Program-made: the position numbers and the translations under genes
The notes under the pieces: generated by a model
Databases searched by the model: none
Told to the model about the DNA's origin: nothing
The model's input: the letters and a program-made list of their open reading frames with translations, nothing else
Source: Moniliella sp. 'wahieum'
Taxonomy: Eukaryota; Basidiomycota; Moniliellomycetes; Moniliellales; Moniliellaceae
Length of the DNA: 64,000 bases
Direction: 5' to 3'
NCBI GenBank assembly: GCA_003971905.1
Contig: RSEE01000001.1
Span: 806,001 to 870,000 of the forward strand
Shown: positions 11,901-23,000 of the stretch, piece after piece
Position numbering within the stretch: the first letter of the stretch is position 1
How the letters are laid out: each line of letters begins with the position of its first letter

Positions 11901-12494
11901 CGGCGCTCCGCGCCGCCGTCAGCTTCACCGAAGGCATCTTTGGCCGTGTGGAATCGGGCAATGTGCTGGTAGCAACGGTGGAAGATGGTGTCCGCTGTTG
12001 GAGCAAACGGCGAACCAGTTGATTGGCGTGGGCGAGTTTAGTGGTTCGGGCCGACGCAAAATGTTCTCCTTTGGCGTGGCAGAAGGCGACGTGCGCTCGC
12101 TCGTGTCGGCGGTGATTGCCGGCTTGGCCGAGGGCCTACGACGGACGCATGTGCCGTGCTGGATTATGCGTTGATGAAGGCGGCGGATGCGCTGAGTGCC
12201 GAGCCGAAAGAAGGCGAGACGCAGGACAGTACGTCGGCGACGCAGACCTCCACTCGGCGGGAGATCTCCGACCCGGCCACTTGGCCCTCGTTCGTGCCCT
12301 CGGCAGCGGCGAGGGGAGTGGATCCCGGCTTTGGACGCGTTGTGATCGAATTCGGGGATCGGTTGTTTCTTTGTTGTGCTTATGTGCCCCCCATGTCTGC
12401 TGTTGGTTTGAACCGGTTCTCTCCATTTTTTTCGTGCTTCATCTCGGGTAAGTGGTTGGTTATAGTCGGAAAGATAGATGCCCCTAGTTGGTAG
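8903..12494 (+). CDS. Zn2Cys6 transcription factor with fungal middle domain
   Basis: Large fungal regulator. The start is taken at 8903 (MSDMDDAVAAQATP, good context ACCACCATG). A long Pro/Ala-rich region follows, with a basic patch DDGANKRARLDEEEL near 9380-9415. The zinc cluster is at about 9814-9940: SCEACRKKKSRC, then CQRCVKLNLVC. The loop between the third and fourth cysteines is 18 residues, longer than the usual 5-12. Then come Ser/Gln-rich text and a helical middle region (DVEMSDVLQEK, HLMSIDQLRMSLTG, TLYYIGLTNLV; 10605-10830) typical of fungal-specific regulator domains. One clear intron is 10635-10689. Later pieces, for example EALTNAIWVKSEEYRQAI at 11480-11545, lie in changing frames, so five or more one-base slips are present. 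The end is uncertain; the last good piece, LDYALMKAADAL, leads to a stop at 12494. Divergent from YPT7. Confidence 0.75.
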
Positions 12495-12998
12495 GACAAA
12501 CCACCGTCAGTAGGTAGATCTGGGCCCGCGCTGGCTCGGGCAATGGCACACGACACGATATCGACTGACAGAAATCAAACAGCGTATCCTGGCGTCTGCC
12601 AGCGCTACCCCGCCGACCTGCCGGTGCCCCACATCCATCCATACCTTGAAGCTGAAGCTGAACCCTGGGGCCTGGACCATCTCCATACGAGGATGAACTG
12701 TACCTGTGTCCCACTGCGCCACGCACCGGCAGTCTTCCTCAAAGCATCCATGATGGGCTAGACTGGTAACCCATCCTACCGGTAGCGTTCTATGGTTACC
12801 ACAGGTCGGTCAGATATGTAAGGACACGCATGTTTGAACCAGGTGGATTTATGGGCTGCCCTCTCAGAACGCCTGCCGTACCGACCCGAGCGCGCAGCAC
12901 AGCGACGGAAAGCAACGTATGCGAGAGGGGAACAAAGAAACATGGGCACAGGGCAACAAACATGTGCCGTGCGCAGCGCAGTGGACGCGCCAGCCGGC
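12495..12998. other. Intergenic stretch between convergent regulator and SDH2
   Basis: No recognisable gene on either strand; probably the two 3' untranslated regions. Confidence 0.45.
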
Positions 12999-13925
12999 TT
13001 ACTCGTGCATGATAGGACGGTCCTTGGCAGCCGGCGCACCGACAGCCAAGTCCTTCTTGATCGGGCAATGGCGCGGCCGGGGTGAGACCCTTGGGGCAGG
13101 TACGCGTGCAGTTAAAGATGGTTGTGGCAACGGTACAGGCTCAACGAGTTTTAAACCGCGCCCGACGCTCATCCCCATACTCGTCCCGCGAGTCGGCCAT
13201 CCAACGTAGGACTGCATCAGCACGCCGGGCCCAGGTACTCGTCCTGGTTCCACCAGTACGACATGCAAGACGTACTGCAGCACGCACACAGGATGCACTC
13301 GTACAGCCCGTCCAGCCTGCGGCGCTCCTCGGGCGATTGCAGAGAACTCGCCTGGGCAGCGGGTGGTCGTTCTTCAAGTAGGGCTCGATGGGAGCGGTAT
13401 GCTTGTAAAAGTGGGTCAGGTCGGGGACCAGTCCTTGACCACGTACATGTGCGGCAGGGTAAATTTCGTGTCCGAGTCCTTCTCGATCGGCACAGCAGGC
13501 AAGCGTGTGCGGCCGTCAATGTTCAGCGCGCAGCTGCCGCAAATACCCTCACGGCACGAGCGGCGGAAGGTGCGGGTAGGGTCCATCGTTCTTGACCTTG
13601 ATCAAGGCATCGAGAACCATGGACCGCACGTGTTGAGGGTCGATCTTGTACGTCTGGAGGTAGGGTTCTTGGACGGCTCATCGGGGTTCTGAAAACAAGC
13701 AGGACGGCGGGCGGGTCAGCAAGTGCGGCGGGACAAGGCAGAGGGGAGGAGAGGGGGGTACCCAGCGGTAGATCTTGAAATCCTTCCACTTGGGCGGCTT
13801 CTCGTCCGCGGCGGTCGCGAGCTGGGCCGGGCGGAGGTGGCGATGCGCGCACGGCGGGGGCCGAGGCGAGGCGTGCGGCACCGAGGCCGGCAGATGCGAG
13901 CGGGGCGGAGCGAGAAGAGCGACAT
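12999..13925 (-). CDS. SDH2: Succinate dehydrogenase iron-sulfur subunit, mitochondrial
   Basis: Complex II subunit that passes electrons from the flavoprotein to ubiquinone. An Arg-rich mitochondrial presequence ([16 protein letters not shown], start 13925) is followed by [13 protein letters not shown], an intron at 13689-13761, and NPDEPSKNP. Then come [29 protein letters not shown] (2Fe-2S region), [13 protein letters not shown] with [13 protein letters not shown] (4Fe-4S region), [29 protein letters not shown]-type text, and the C-terminus [20 protein letters not shown] ending at 12999. Modelled exons total about 854 bases, near 284 residues, the normal length for the family. At least four one-base slips lie inside these invariant motifs, so the gene is read as intact with sequence errors. 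A TGAACGTTGAAC motif lies upstream at about 14399. Confidence 0.93.
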
Positions 13926-14643
13926 GGACGCAGCAGCGGCAGCAACACAAGGACGACGACGGCGGAAGGGGTGGAGAGGGTGACGGGGGCGGGCAGCATA
14001 TACGTGCCATCCGCTCTGTCCGCTGCTGCCGCCGCTGTGCCTTTCTCCCGGCTCCTTCCGGCAGCGCTGAGCTCAGCCTGCTCGGCGCACACACCGGCTG
14101 GGGTGCGTCGGGCAGCCGGGGAACCCATCCACACTCGCCCCGGCCGCGCCGCCCGCCCGCAACCGGTGCCCAGCACACTGGCGCCGTGCAGCCATTACTA
14201 AGGCTCGTTTCTAATCGCCCACGCGCCTCCCACAGGCGCCGTGCCCGTGCATGAAAAGGGCCCCGCACAGACGATTCCGGCAGCGCGTCTCCCACCACGA
14301 TGCGCCCTCGCCCTGCTGCTTTCAAATCGACCGCCCCATGCCAACCCCACACAGGCCACATCACATCCCGCCGTCTGGCCAGCAGCTCCCATTCCAAACT
14401 GAACGTTGAACACGTGCTCAGCCTGAGCGATGCATGATTCCTTGGTTGCCCTTGGGCCTGACAGGACGCAGGCGCGGATAACCCTATCCCGATTTATTGC
14501 GCCAGAGCAGACAACCCTAACCCCACGCCGCAGCCCCCCGTCTGCCGTCTGGGAAGCTCCCCTTAAGGCCCGGCGACGCACACGATCCCTCCCAACCACC
14601 GTCTGCCCTCACCTCACCTCGTCTTGTCGCCATCCTCCATTCG
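13926..14643. promoter_or_regulatory. Bidirectional region between SDH2 and RPS22
   Basis: No coding domain seen. A TGAACGTTGAACACG stretch at about 14399-14413 carries the palindrome core found upstream of YPT7 and RIP1. The 3' part should hold the RPS22 promoter; a pyrimidine-rich tract is present near 14585-14640. Confidence 0.4.
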
Positions 14644-14753
14644 GTAAGCGTTGGTTATCATACCCAAATGTCCAGGAGAACACCCGAGTCCTCGTCTGAC
14701 TCAGTGTACCTTCTGGGCGCCCTCTCTTTCTTTGTGTGTGCTGTGTTGCAGAA

Positions 14754-15378
14754 ATGCGCGTCTCTGTTCTGAACGACTGCCTTAACGCCATCGTCAACGC
14801 CGAGCGCCGCGGCAAGCGGCAGGTGTTGATCCGGCCCTCGTCCAAGGTCATCATCAAGTTCTTGCAAGTCATGCAGAAGCATGGTGCGTTACATTCCCCT
14901 TGTCCCCTTCCCCCACCCCAAAGTTATAACTGTTGGATCGTCAGCCTTTCTACTGGCATTCATCTTTAAGTCTTTGGGAGATCAATGTTCCCCTTGCTCC
15001 TTTCTGGTGCAAGTGCCCGCGAGCACAGTTTGGGGGTACTTTGTTACTTCGCTGTGTTCACTGGGCTACATCTCTTCTTTTCTGTGTTGAGCGCGAAACT
15101 GACTTTGTTCGTGTCCAGGCTACATTGGCGAGTTTGAGGAGGTTGACGACCACCGCAGTGGCAAGATTGTGATCCGGCTCAATGGCCGTGTGAACAAGTG
15201 CGGCGTCATCTCGCCCCGTTTCAATGTTCAGCTCGGCCAGATTGAGAACTGGGTCGAGAACCTTCTTCCTGCTCGGTCGTTTGGCTTTATTGTTCTGACC
15301 ACGTCGGCTGGGATTATGGACCACGAGGAGGCTCGCCGCAAGCATGCGGGTGGCAAGATTTTGGGCTACTTCTACTAA
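14754..15378 (+). CDS. RPS22: 40S ribosomal protein uS8 (RPS22/S15a)
   Basis: Small-subunit ribosomal protein. Two coding exons, 14754-14883 and 15119-15378, give 129 residues, against about 130 in yeast and human. The frame is unbroken: [89 protein letters not shown] and the end GGKILGYFY. The start follows an acceptor (TTGCAG) that closes a probable 5'-untranslated intron, 14644-14751 (GTAAGC...GCAG). The coding intron (14884-15118) is 235 nt, much longer than others here. This is one of only two clearly unbroken genes in the window. In budding yeast an RPS22B intron carries a snoRNA; that could hold here but is not shown. Confidence 0.97.
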
Positions 15379-16127
15379 GGTAGTTGTCACCCTCTTTCTT
15401 GGGGGAGTGTACCTCCCAAAAATACTGCGCACGACATGTGCAAGCTTTGTCTCAATGTGGTCGGGGACGCGTCGCTGCATACCCGTTTCGACATGTGTAA
15501 TTCTACCCCATCTTAACCAACCTACCTTCGAACAAAAATTGTCATGCTTCATGTGGAAGTCTGGCCGATTTTAGTTGAAGTAGTTGCCTGCCTGCCTTGT
15601 TAGTCCTTCATCCGTACCGAGTATTAGCCACTGCAATGGTTTTGCTTTCAAGCGTCGTTCTGTTGAAGGTCCTGGGCAGCACCTCGTGCATTCATAATGC
15701 AGTGGATGGATCAATCCTGGGGTCACTACCTCGTCATTTCAGTCAGTGGCCGTTGGCATCTGTCATCGTCTGGTTTCGGGTGGTCGGGCCTACAGGGTGC
15801 CTGCAGTCACTAGTCACTAGACCCCAACCAGCCTGTTCAGGATCCGCCTCAGAGGCCAGTGGGGATCGCCGTTGGGAGGATGGGTGCATGGTGCGTGATG
15901 CCTAGGCAGAAGAAGTGGAGCTGCACGTGGTCCGCCAAGTTCTGCGGCCTTGGACCTGGGCGCCTTGCCAGTCTTTCCCCGTGAAACGTTCATCAGGTGC
16001 GACCTGCTTCCTTTTCGAGCAGCAGCCAGCCTGTGCCAGCCCATTTGTCTGTGCAAGAGCAGTACAGCGAACCCCACCACCCACCTCTCTACCTGGCCGT
16101 GGCGTTTAGCCTGCCATCTACCACGCC
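15379..16127. other. Intergenic region between RPS22 and the third regulator
   Basis: No gene recognised. It holds the RPS22 3' untranslated region and the upstream region of the next gene, with an AAACGTTCATC site near 15983 related to the TGAACGTTCA motif. Two GTCACTAG repeats lie at about 15806-15820. Confidence 0.4.
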
Positions 16128-19100
16128 ATGGACGCCCTCGTGGACTCCGTCGCGGACCCCGCCATTGATGCTGTCCACGACGCCGATTCATCTGGCTTGC
16201 TTGCAGATTCCACGCTGCTCGCTTCTCCTGGAAGCATCCACCTTACTACTAAGCCATCCGCCCCTTCTGCTCACATCTTTCGCCGCGCATATAAGGCCTG
16301 CGACGCCTGCCGCCAGCGCAAGGTCCGCTGCGACCTAGGCAGCGGTGGAGAACCCTCTTGACCCGCCATGCCGCCGCTGCCGCCGCGAGCGTCGGAGTTG
16401 TACATTTTTACATGGTCTCGGCCGGGCACGCGGGGGGCTAGCCAGCGGCTCCGCCACCCTCTCCCGGATGGCTGGCCAATCAACGCATACCCCTCATCAG
16501 AGCGCCATTGCCCCCGTTCGTCTGCTGAACCCTATTCGATATTCCGACAGGAGGACCTTCACTTTCTCCTCTCTCGTCTTTCGCTTCGCAGCGCACAACC
16601 TCTGTTGCCCCAGCGCCTCCACCCTTGCGCCAGCTGCCCGGTAGCGAGCCTCGGCAGCGGGCCGCGTCGGATTCTGAGTCCCATCGCTCCAAGCCCCCTC
16701 GGCTCTGGATGGGTCCCGTGCCCCGTCAGCTAGTCCAACGGCTTCTGCATCGCTTGCCCTCGTATCACTTAGCAGCTCTACGGAGGCGATTCGCGTGTTG
16801 GCCGAACAGGGCACTGCATCTCCCGCTCCAAGTCCGTCGGGCGATCTTCCACACAGGGGCGATGACGATTGCCCTGTAAATGAAGATCCCAGTGGTTTCA
16901 CTTCTTGCCAAGGTGACAAGCCTCATTTGTCAGCTCCATCCAATACTCTCAAGCTCCGCACGATACGCTCGGTGCCCAGACCGACGGTACCACGACTGAC
17001 AAACTCACACATCTAGCACGAGAAGAAACAAGCATCAAGACATGCCTGGCTCCACCCGCCGGCGCTCACGATCCCTATGGTCAGTCCTCCCCGCCCATCT
17101 GAGTGATGTTGGAGATTTGGGCGCGCAGTGGTCCGTCCAAAGTGGATTGGTGACAGCCGAGCAGGCACATTATTTGGTGGGGTACTACTTTAGCCAGCTC
17201 CACGGCTTTTCTCCACTTTGCTCGGAGCGTTTCACGCGCTTTCATGTCGATCCTGAAGTCTGCACCGAGTGGTATTGGAGGAGGAGCTTCTCCTTTCCGC
17301 CATACTGGCTATCTCGTCCCGATATGCCCATACCCAGAAGCCAGGCGTGGACGCGACCGCAGGCCGAAGACTCGTTAGAAACTCACACGCCGCCCGCCCC
17401 GGCCAAACAAGCAGACGGGCAGGGGGATGATGATGGCCAAAAATCTAGTCCTCAAGCTGCTGAACCGAGGAGCCGAAGGCGCCCCCCTCTGCTCCACTGC
17501 AAGAGGCTCCCCTTGCGCCTATGAAGTCCCTTTGGGCCGGGGGCGATCCCATCACGCTACAGCAACACATTGATCTATCCAGACATGCGTATGAGTTGTC
17601 CGGACATGTCTTGACGAAGCCGTCGATGCATACGATCGGCACGATCGAGGGCCTGCTCATCCTAAGCGAGTGGGGAACATGGCAGATGCATGACGACTCG
17701 ACAGGGGGTGACGCACCCTCTGGGATCGGCAAAGGGGGCACGTCCAGTTCGCAGGAAAAGGACGTTTTGCGGCGAGCGTCCCATCGATACGACAGCATGG
17801 TTTGGCTTTTGGTCGGGTGTGCTGTTCGGCTGGCCGAGCAACTGGACCTTCCCAAGGTGGAGCATGTCAAGTGCATCCTCTACACTGAATCGTCCTCCTC
17901 CCGCCGCTCTTCCCGGCCACCGCCTACACGCAAAGAAATTGAGCGGGCAGAGAGACGGGTGCAGGTGTGGATGTCGTGCACACAGATCGAGGCCTCCCTT
18001 TCGGTCCGGTTGGGGAGGCGCTTTACCTCGGCCGGCCTGTCGCCTGAGTGGATGGAGTTGATTCGGGCTCGCACCTACCTCCTTCCCGAGGAACCTGCCC
18101 TTCATCCTCCTCCACCCCCAGCTGCTCCTGTTACCCTCAGGAGAAGGCATCCCAAGCGGAGATGGATAAGGTGATCCAGATGCGTCGTGATCTAGTACGT
18201 GGTAACATCAACTTGGCCTTTCCCGATGACTTGGTAGGCTCCGCGGCAGCCCAAGATCCCAAGCTCAACGATCAACGAAAATGGGTGGCTTGGAGGGGCC
18301 ACGCCGAGCTGGTAGCCAAGATGCGCCGGACCTATGAGCTGCTTTACGAGTCCGAGTCGCGCAGTCACAACATGATCGAGAACGACTCGTTCGAGGGCTT
18401 CTTGAGGCCCTTGCGAGCCGACCTGGACCACTGGGTACAATGGCTCGAGCCCAAAATTGGTACGTCTCTCCTGTCCTCTGTGCAATGCTTGTGTAGTGGC
18501 TAACAACTGATTTTTGATTCCAGGTTACCCCGGCGGAGGCATGCGTGCATACAACATTCGTATTCACTACCACTTTACTCGCCTGGTTTCTTTCGCATCG
18601 GACTCGACGCTTTGGTTACGCGTGCCGCCAAAGGTACACTTGATCTGCGTGATGGAACAGGGATTTCCGACCGCGCCGCCTTCCCCATGGCCAAGGAGGC
18701 CGTCGATGCCGCGCGCACGTTGGCGATCATTATTAGCGTCGACTTGGCAAGCTTGCGATGTGCCCCACCCCGAATCTTTCTCTATCTGGTGCTGTCGGTG
18801 CTGCTGTGCCTGCAAGCGGCAGAGTTGTCGGACGCTTTGATGCAGCCGCTGCAGTGCGCGTCGATTCTGCGTCACGCCATCACCGCATTGATGAACGTCT
18901 CCATCGACGGACGGCACCTATCTCGGGTGTATGCGATCCTGCTGCGCAAGGTGGGCGCGACAGTGCTTAAGCACGAGGAACGTCTGGGCCAGAACCATAC
19001 CCGCCCCCCCGTTTCCGATCCGGCTCTGGCCGAAAAGCTCAACGAGGCGCGCAGCCGTCACCATCATCATACCCACCATACCGCGATCCGCTCCAATAGC

Positions 19101-19905
19101 ACCGTTCTTCGCCCGCGCGGACACCTGCATCCTGTCCGGCGCCCCTCCAAGCGGAGCAGGAGGTCCGAGCCCGACTCCACGTCTCAAGCTGCCATGATGA
19201 TGCAACTGCCGGTACTGCCCCACGCACGGGCCGGCGACTGGTGGTGCCCGGCCGATCCCATCTGACTTTTGACTCGGCACATGTCTTCCCGCAAGGGGAG
19301 GCCCAGGCCGCTGGTGGGGTAGGTGCGCCATCCCAAACCCCGCTCCCCGCCTCGGCAGCTCCCCGTTCGGCACATCTTTTGGCCCACCTCGCAACTCCCA
19401 CCACCAACCCCGTCGGCTCCTTCATCCCAACCGCCCTCCGCTCTCTGCTTTCCCGTACGGGACGACGTTGCCGTACCAAATGATGTCGGGCGCACCCAGC
19501 TTTCTCCTGTTTTGGCCAGCAGTTCCGGCAGCGGTACGGCGACGGTGCCTCGCCTGCCTCTGCGGGCGGCCCTTCTCCGTCGGCCGGTACGGATCTGTCT
19601 CATCGCCCAACGTGTACGCTGCCGCGGACGAATTGGCCTCTATGCCACCTCCGCCCTCGTTTGCCGGGGACATTGTCCCTTCCATGCCACGGATGGAGGA
19701 CATTCTCTCTTTTTTGGCACGGTGGATGAGACATTCAATTGCCCTCGGACCCGCGTCTGCCCGAAGCGTCGGTCGTCGCCCAACAGGCCGCGGACGCGGA
19801 GTACTTCTGGGCTTGTCGGATGCTGACGCGACGCGCTTAGCCATGGTCGCTGGCGATCCCGAATTCAATCCTGGCCGCTGTTGTTCAACCTCAACCCGGC
19901 ACTGA
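16128..19905 (+). CDS. Zn2Cys6 transcription factor, fungal-specific domain
   Basis: Third Gal4-type regulator in the first 20 kb. The start at 16128 (MDALVDSVADPAIDA) leads to AYKACDACRQRKVRCDLG, then, after a one-base slip, PCRRCRRERRSCTF (16370-16412). This completes C-x2-C-x6-C...C-x2-C-x6-C. A Ser/Pro-rich linker follows, then the conserved middle domain: GLVTAEQAHYLVGYYFSQLH and FSPLCSERFT (17145-17240), TIEGLLILSEWGTWQ (17635-17690), YDSMVWLLVGCAVRLAEQL (17790-17845), RRVQVWMSCTQIEASLSVRL (17950-18015), a layout usual for the PF04082-type domain. One intron is 18460-18523. A His-rich stretch (19060-19080) and a C-terminal tail with PSMPRMEDILSFLARW (19680-19730) follow. Several one-base slips break the frame. 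Target genes unknown; the tail end at 19905 is the least certain part. Confidence 0.75.
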
Positions 19906-20087
19906 ACAATTAGTTGTTGCTCCTCGTGTTCACGTTCAGCACCGTTTCCCATCGCAAGTGTCCTGTTAATCGTTAATCTACCAAAACTTTCCTCACTCTA
20001 TCTGTAGCACCCGCCCACACACCGAATTTGGAGATACAGACAAGAAACGCATGTAATAGTGGAGAGTACGCAAGTGGCGGTGGGGGG

Positions 20088-23000
20088 TTACTCGACATCT
20101 TGCCAGCGGCCGTTGACGAGGTGCTGGCTTACCTTGAGGGCGGCAAAGGCCAGCCCAAGCCCTGGGCCCACTCAGGCCCAGCAGCGTACCGAGGTGTGCG
20201 CGAGATGGAGCGCGTGACCGGTTTAGGCTTTTGTCCGGCGGGGGTGTTGCGTGCCGCAGCCAAAGCGCGAGCAAGCGTAGCCTGGTCCGGCGGTGCCGAC
20301 TCAATTGCGGCCCGATCCCAAGTAACCAAGCGAGGCGCCAACGAGACGAGCCAATCCGGCTCGATCCTGGTCAAGCCTTTGAGCAACGTACGTCCATCGA
20401 CCACCTGCGTCTCTCGTCCACCACACGCATCTTGTTGGCACCCTTGACTGCCTCGGTAAAAACGATCCACTTGGGCGCCGGGTTGCGCGCCAAGTCGGAC
20501 GAGGGATGGAGGTAGAGACTCCTTGACTCCCATTGCACGGTACGGAATCCGACGAGCCAGCTGGGTCTTGCCCGCCTTGGGAGCTGCCATGCCCTCGTTC
20601 GGTACCGAGTCGGGTACCTGATCCGCCCGCACAGCGATTTGGTCGGCAAATGCTTGGGCGACCAGCTTGCGCAACGTGGTAACCTGCGCCACAGTCGCCT
20701 TGGAAAGCGAGGGCGAAAGCACATCCCGCACGACTCGGTCAGGAAGACGGTTCACGTCTCCCCCCGGAGCAAAGTGCTGCAGCACGATCCGGCCCAGTTG
20801 GGCACGGAGTTTGTGAATTTCCTCCATGGCCTTGGGACGAAGGAAGTACTCGTTGCAAAACGCGGTGGTGCCTCCTTCGTCCTCGTACGCGCCAACGGCT
20901 ACTAGAAGACGCGTCAAGTCGCTTGTGCCAGCCCCGTAGGCACGGTTGAGGGCCTGCATAGCAGATGCATAGCGCGTGCGAAGCGCCTTTCGCGCCTGCT
21001 GCTGCTGCGCCTTCTCAGACTTTAGTTCGGGAACTTCGTCTTCCTCCGAGTCTTGGTTTTCTTTTTCCTGCTCCTCCTCCGAAGCGTAAAGCCCCTCGGG
21101 ACGAACAAAGGGTCCCCCACACTGATGGCCGCAACGACAGCCAAGACATGAGGAAGAGCTATGGGAGTAGCCTTCCACAACCATCTTGGCTAGTCGGGGA
21201 GCCAAGGGAAGCTCAGCCATCGCACGCCCAGGCTCAGTGATTGTTGTCAATGCCGGCTGACCCAGCTTCGGTGGGGCGGCTTGGCTCAAAGCCCCAAGAA
21301 GAACGAGTTGCCGTTCGGCCCGCTCCAGGGCCTCATCAGGGGGGGCAGAAGGGAACGGGAAGTTGCGCACTTTGGTGATCCCCATTGCCTTCATATGGAG
21401 CACGACGGCCTCGACAGGTGTCCGCTGGATCTCGGGGGCGAGAAAAGGTCAAAGTGGTCTTCAAATACCGCAGCCGAGTAAAGGCGGTAACAGTGTCCAG
21501 GCCCGGTACGACCGGCACGACCAGACCGTTGAGCGGCAGAAGCCTTGGAAACCCAATTGATTTGTACCCTTGTACTCCCGTGTTCGGATCGTACGTCCGC
21601 TCCTTGGCGCGTCCACAGTCAACCACATAACGTACTCCCGGAATAGTCAAGGATGTCTCGGCCACGTTTGTCGCCACGACTACCAGGCGCTCCCCCTCAG
21701 GGGGAGGCTGGAAGACACGCATTTGAGCATCGGGTGCCAAGAAGAGTAGAGAGGAAGAACGTGCATCGGAGTTTCTGTCTCTTCCCTAGGATCCACCTTG
21801 GTTGGGGCATCCTCCCCGTCCTCATTCTCCTCGTCCGTGTCCAGCGCATCCGGATCATCAGGGGCGCGATCCTCCTCTTCGGCTGTAGGCAAAACAGCAG
21901 CACCATCGTCCCCCAGTGCAACCTCCTCCGCTTCGAGCTCGGTCAAATGCGCTTCGGCCGCATCCAACTCGTCTTCTTGGTCATCCGATTCATCCTCTTG
22001 ACCCGCTCGAGCCAGCCGCTGGCGAGCTGCCTTGGCCCGTTCCGCAGCGTCCGCCCTAGCTTGCCTGCGCCGCTCGATGGCCTGTTTGCCAAACTTCGCC
22101 TGCAGCTGACGGACAACCGTCACGATGTCCTGTTGACCCGTGAGGAAAACAAGGATCGCCCCAGGGGAAGACGAATGTGGATCTTAGATACCTTCTTGAC
22201 AGCTTCTCCGAGGTAATCGTGGGAAGTACGTTTGTTGAAATGAATCGCTACATCGTGTTGTCGGCCCTGTACCTCTAGAACAGGAGGGGGTCCAACCCGA
22301 GAGGGAAGAGGCTCTGGTTGGCCACAAAGTCTTGGACCCGCAGCGTGGCCGACATGATGATCAACCGTAATGGTCGCGGTGCATCCTTGGCGACCTTGCT
22401 CGCCTTCCCGTCATGTTCTTTGACAAACGCAAGCCATTGTTTCTCCCTCAGCCGTACGATCCGAGTCAAGAGACCAATGAGAATGTCAGTGTTGACGCTG
22501 CGTTCGTGAGCCTCGTCGATGACAACGACCGAGTAGCGCGAGAGCAAAAAATCGGTTGCTAGTTCACGAAGCAACACACCGTCTGTCATGAATTTGACAG
22601 CCGTCTTGTCGGATGATTTACCCTCGTAGCGGACTTGGTACCCAACCCGCTTACCGTGTTCGCCACCCAGCTCGCTCTGTACCCGGTTTGCCATGCTTAC
22701 CGCCGCCACGCGGCGAGGCTGAGTGATACCACATGCCGGGTTCTCTGTAGGGTAGGTTAATACTTGCAGCCATCAAGGAGAAATAGAGGAGAACGTACGA
22801 CTGCCAGGCGTGCCAAAGCCACGCTCGTATAGGAATTGGGGCACTTGGGTTGTCTTTCCCGATCCCGTTTCACCGCACAAGACCGTCACAGGGTTCTCAA
22901 GGATGGTCTTGACGATCGCATCCTCGTCTCCCACCACAGGGAGCTTGAGACGGGCTTCTTGCTCCGCCTCAGAACGAGGGACAAGGACTTGGCCAGAGGA

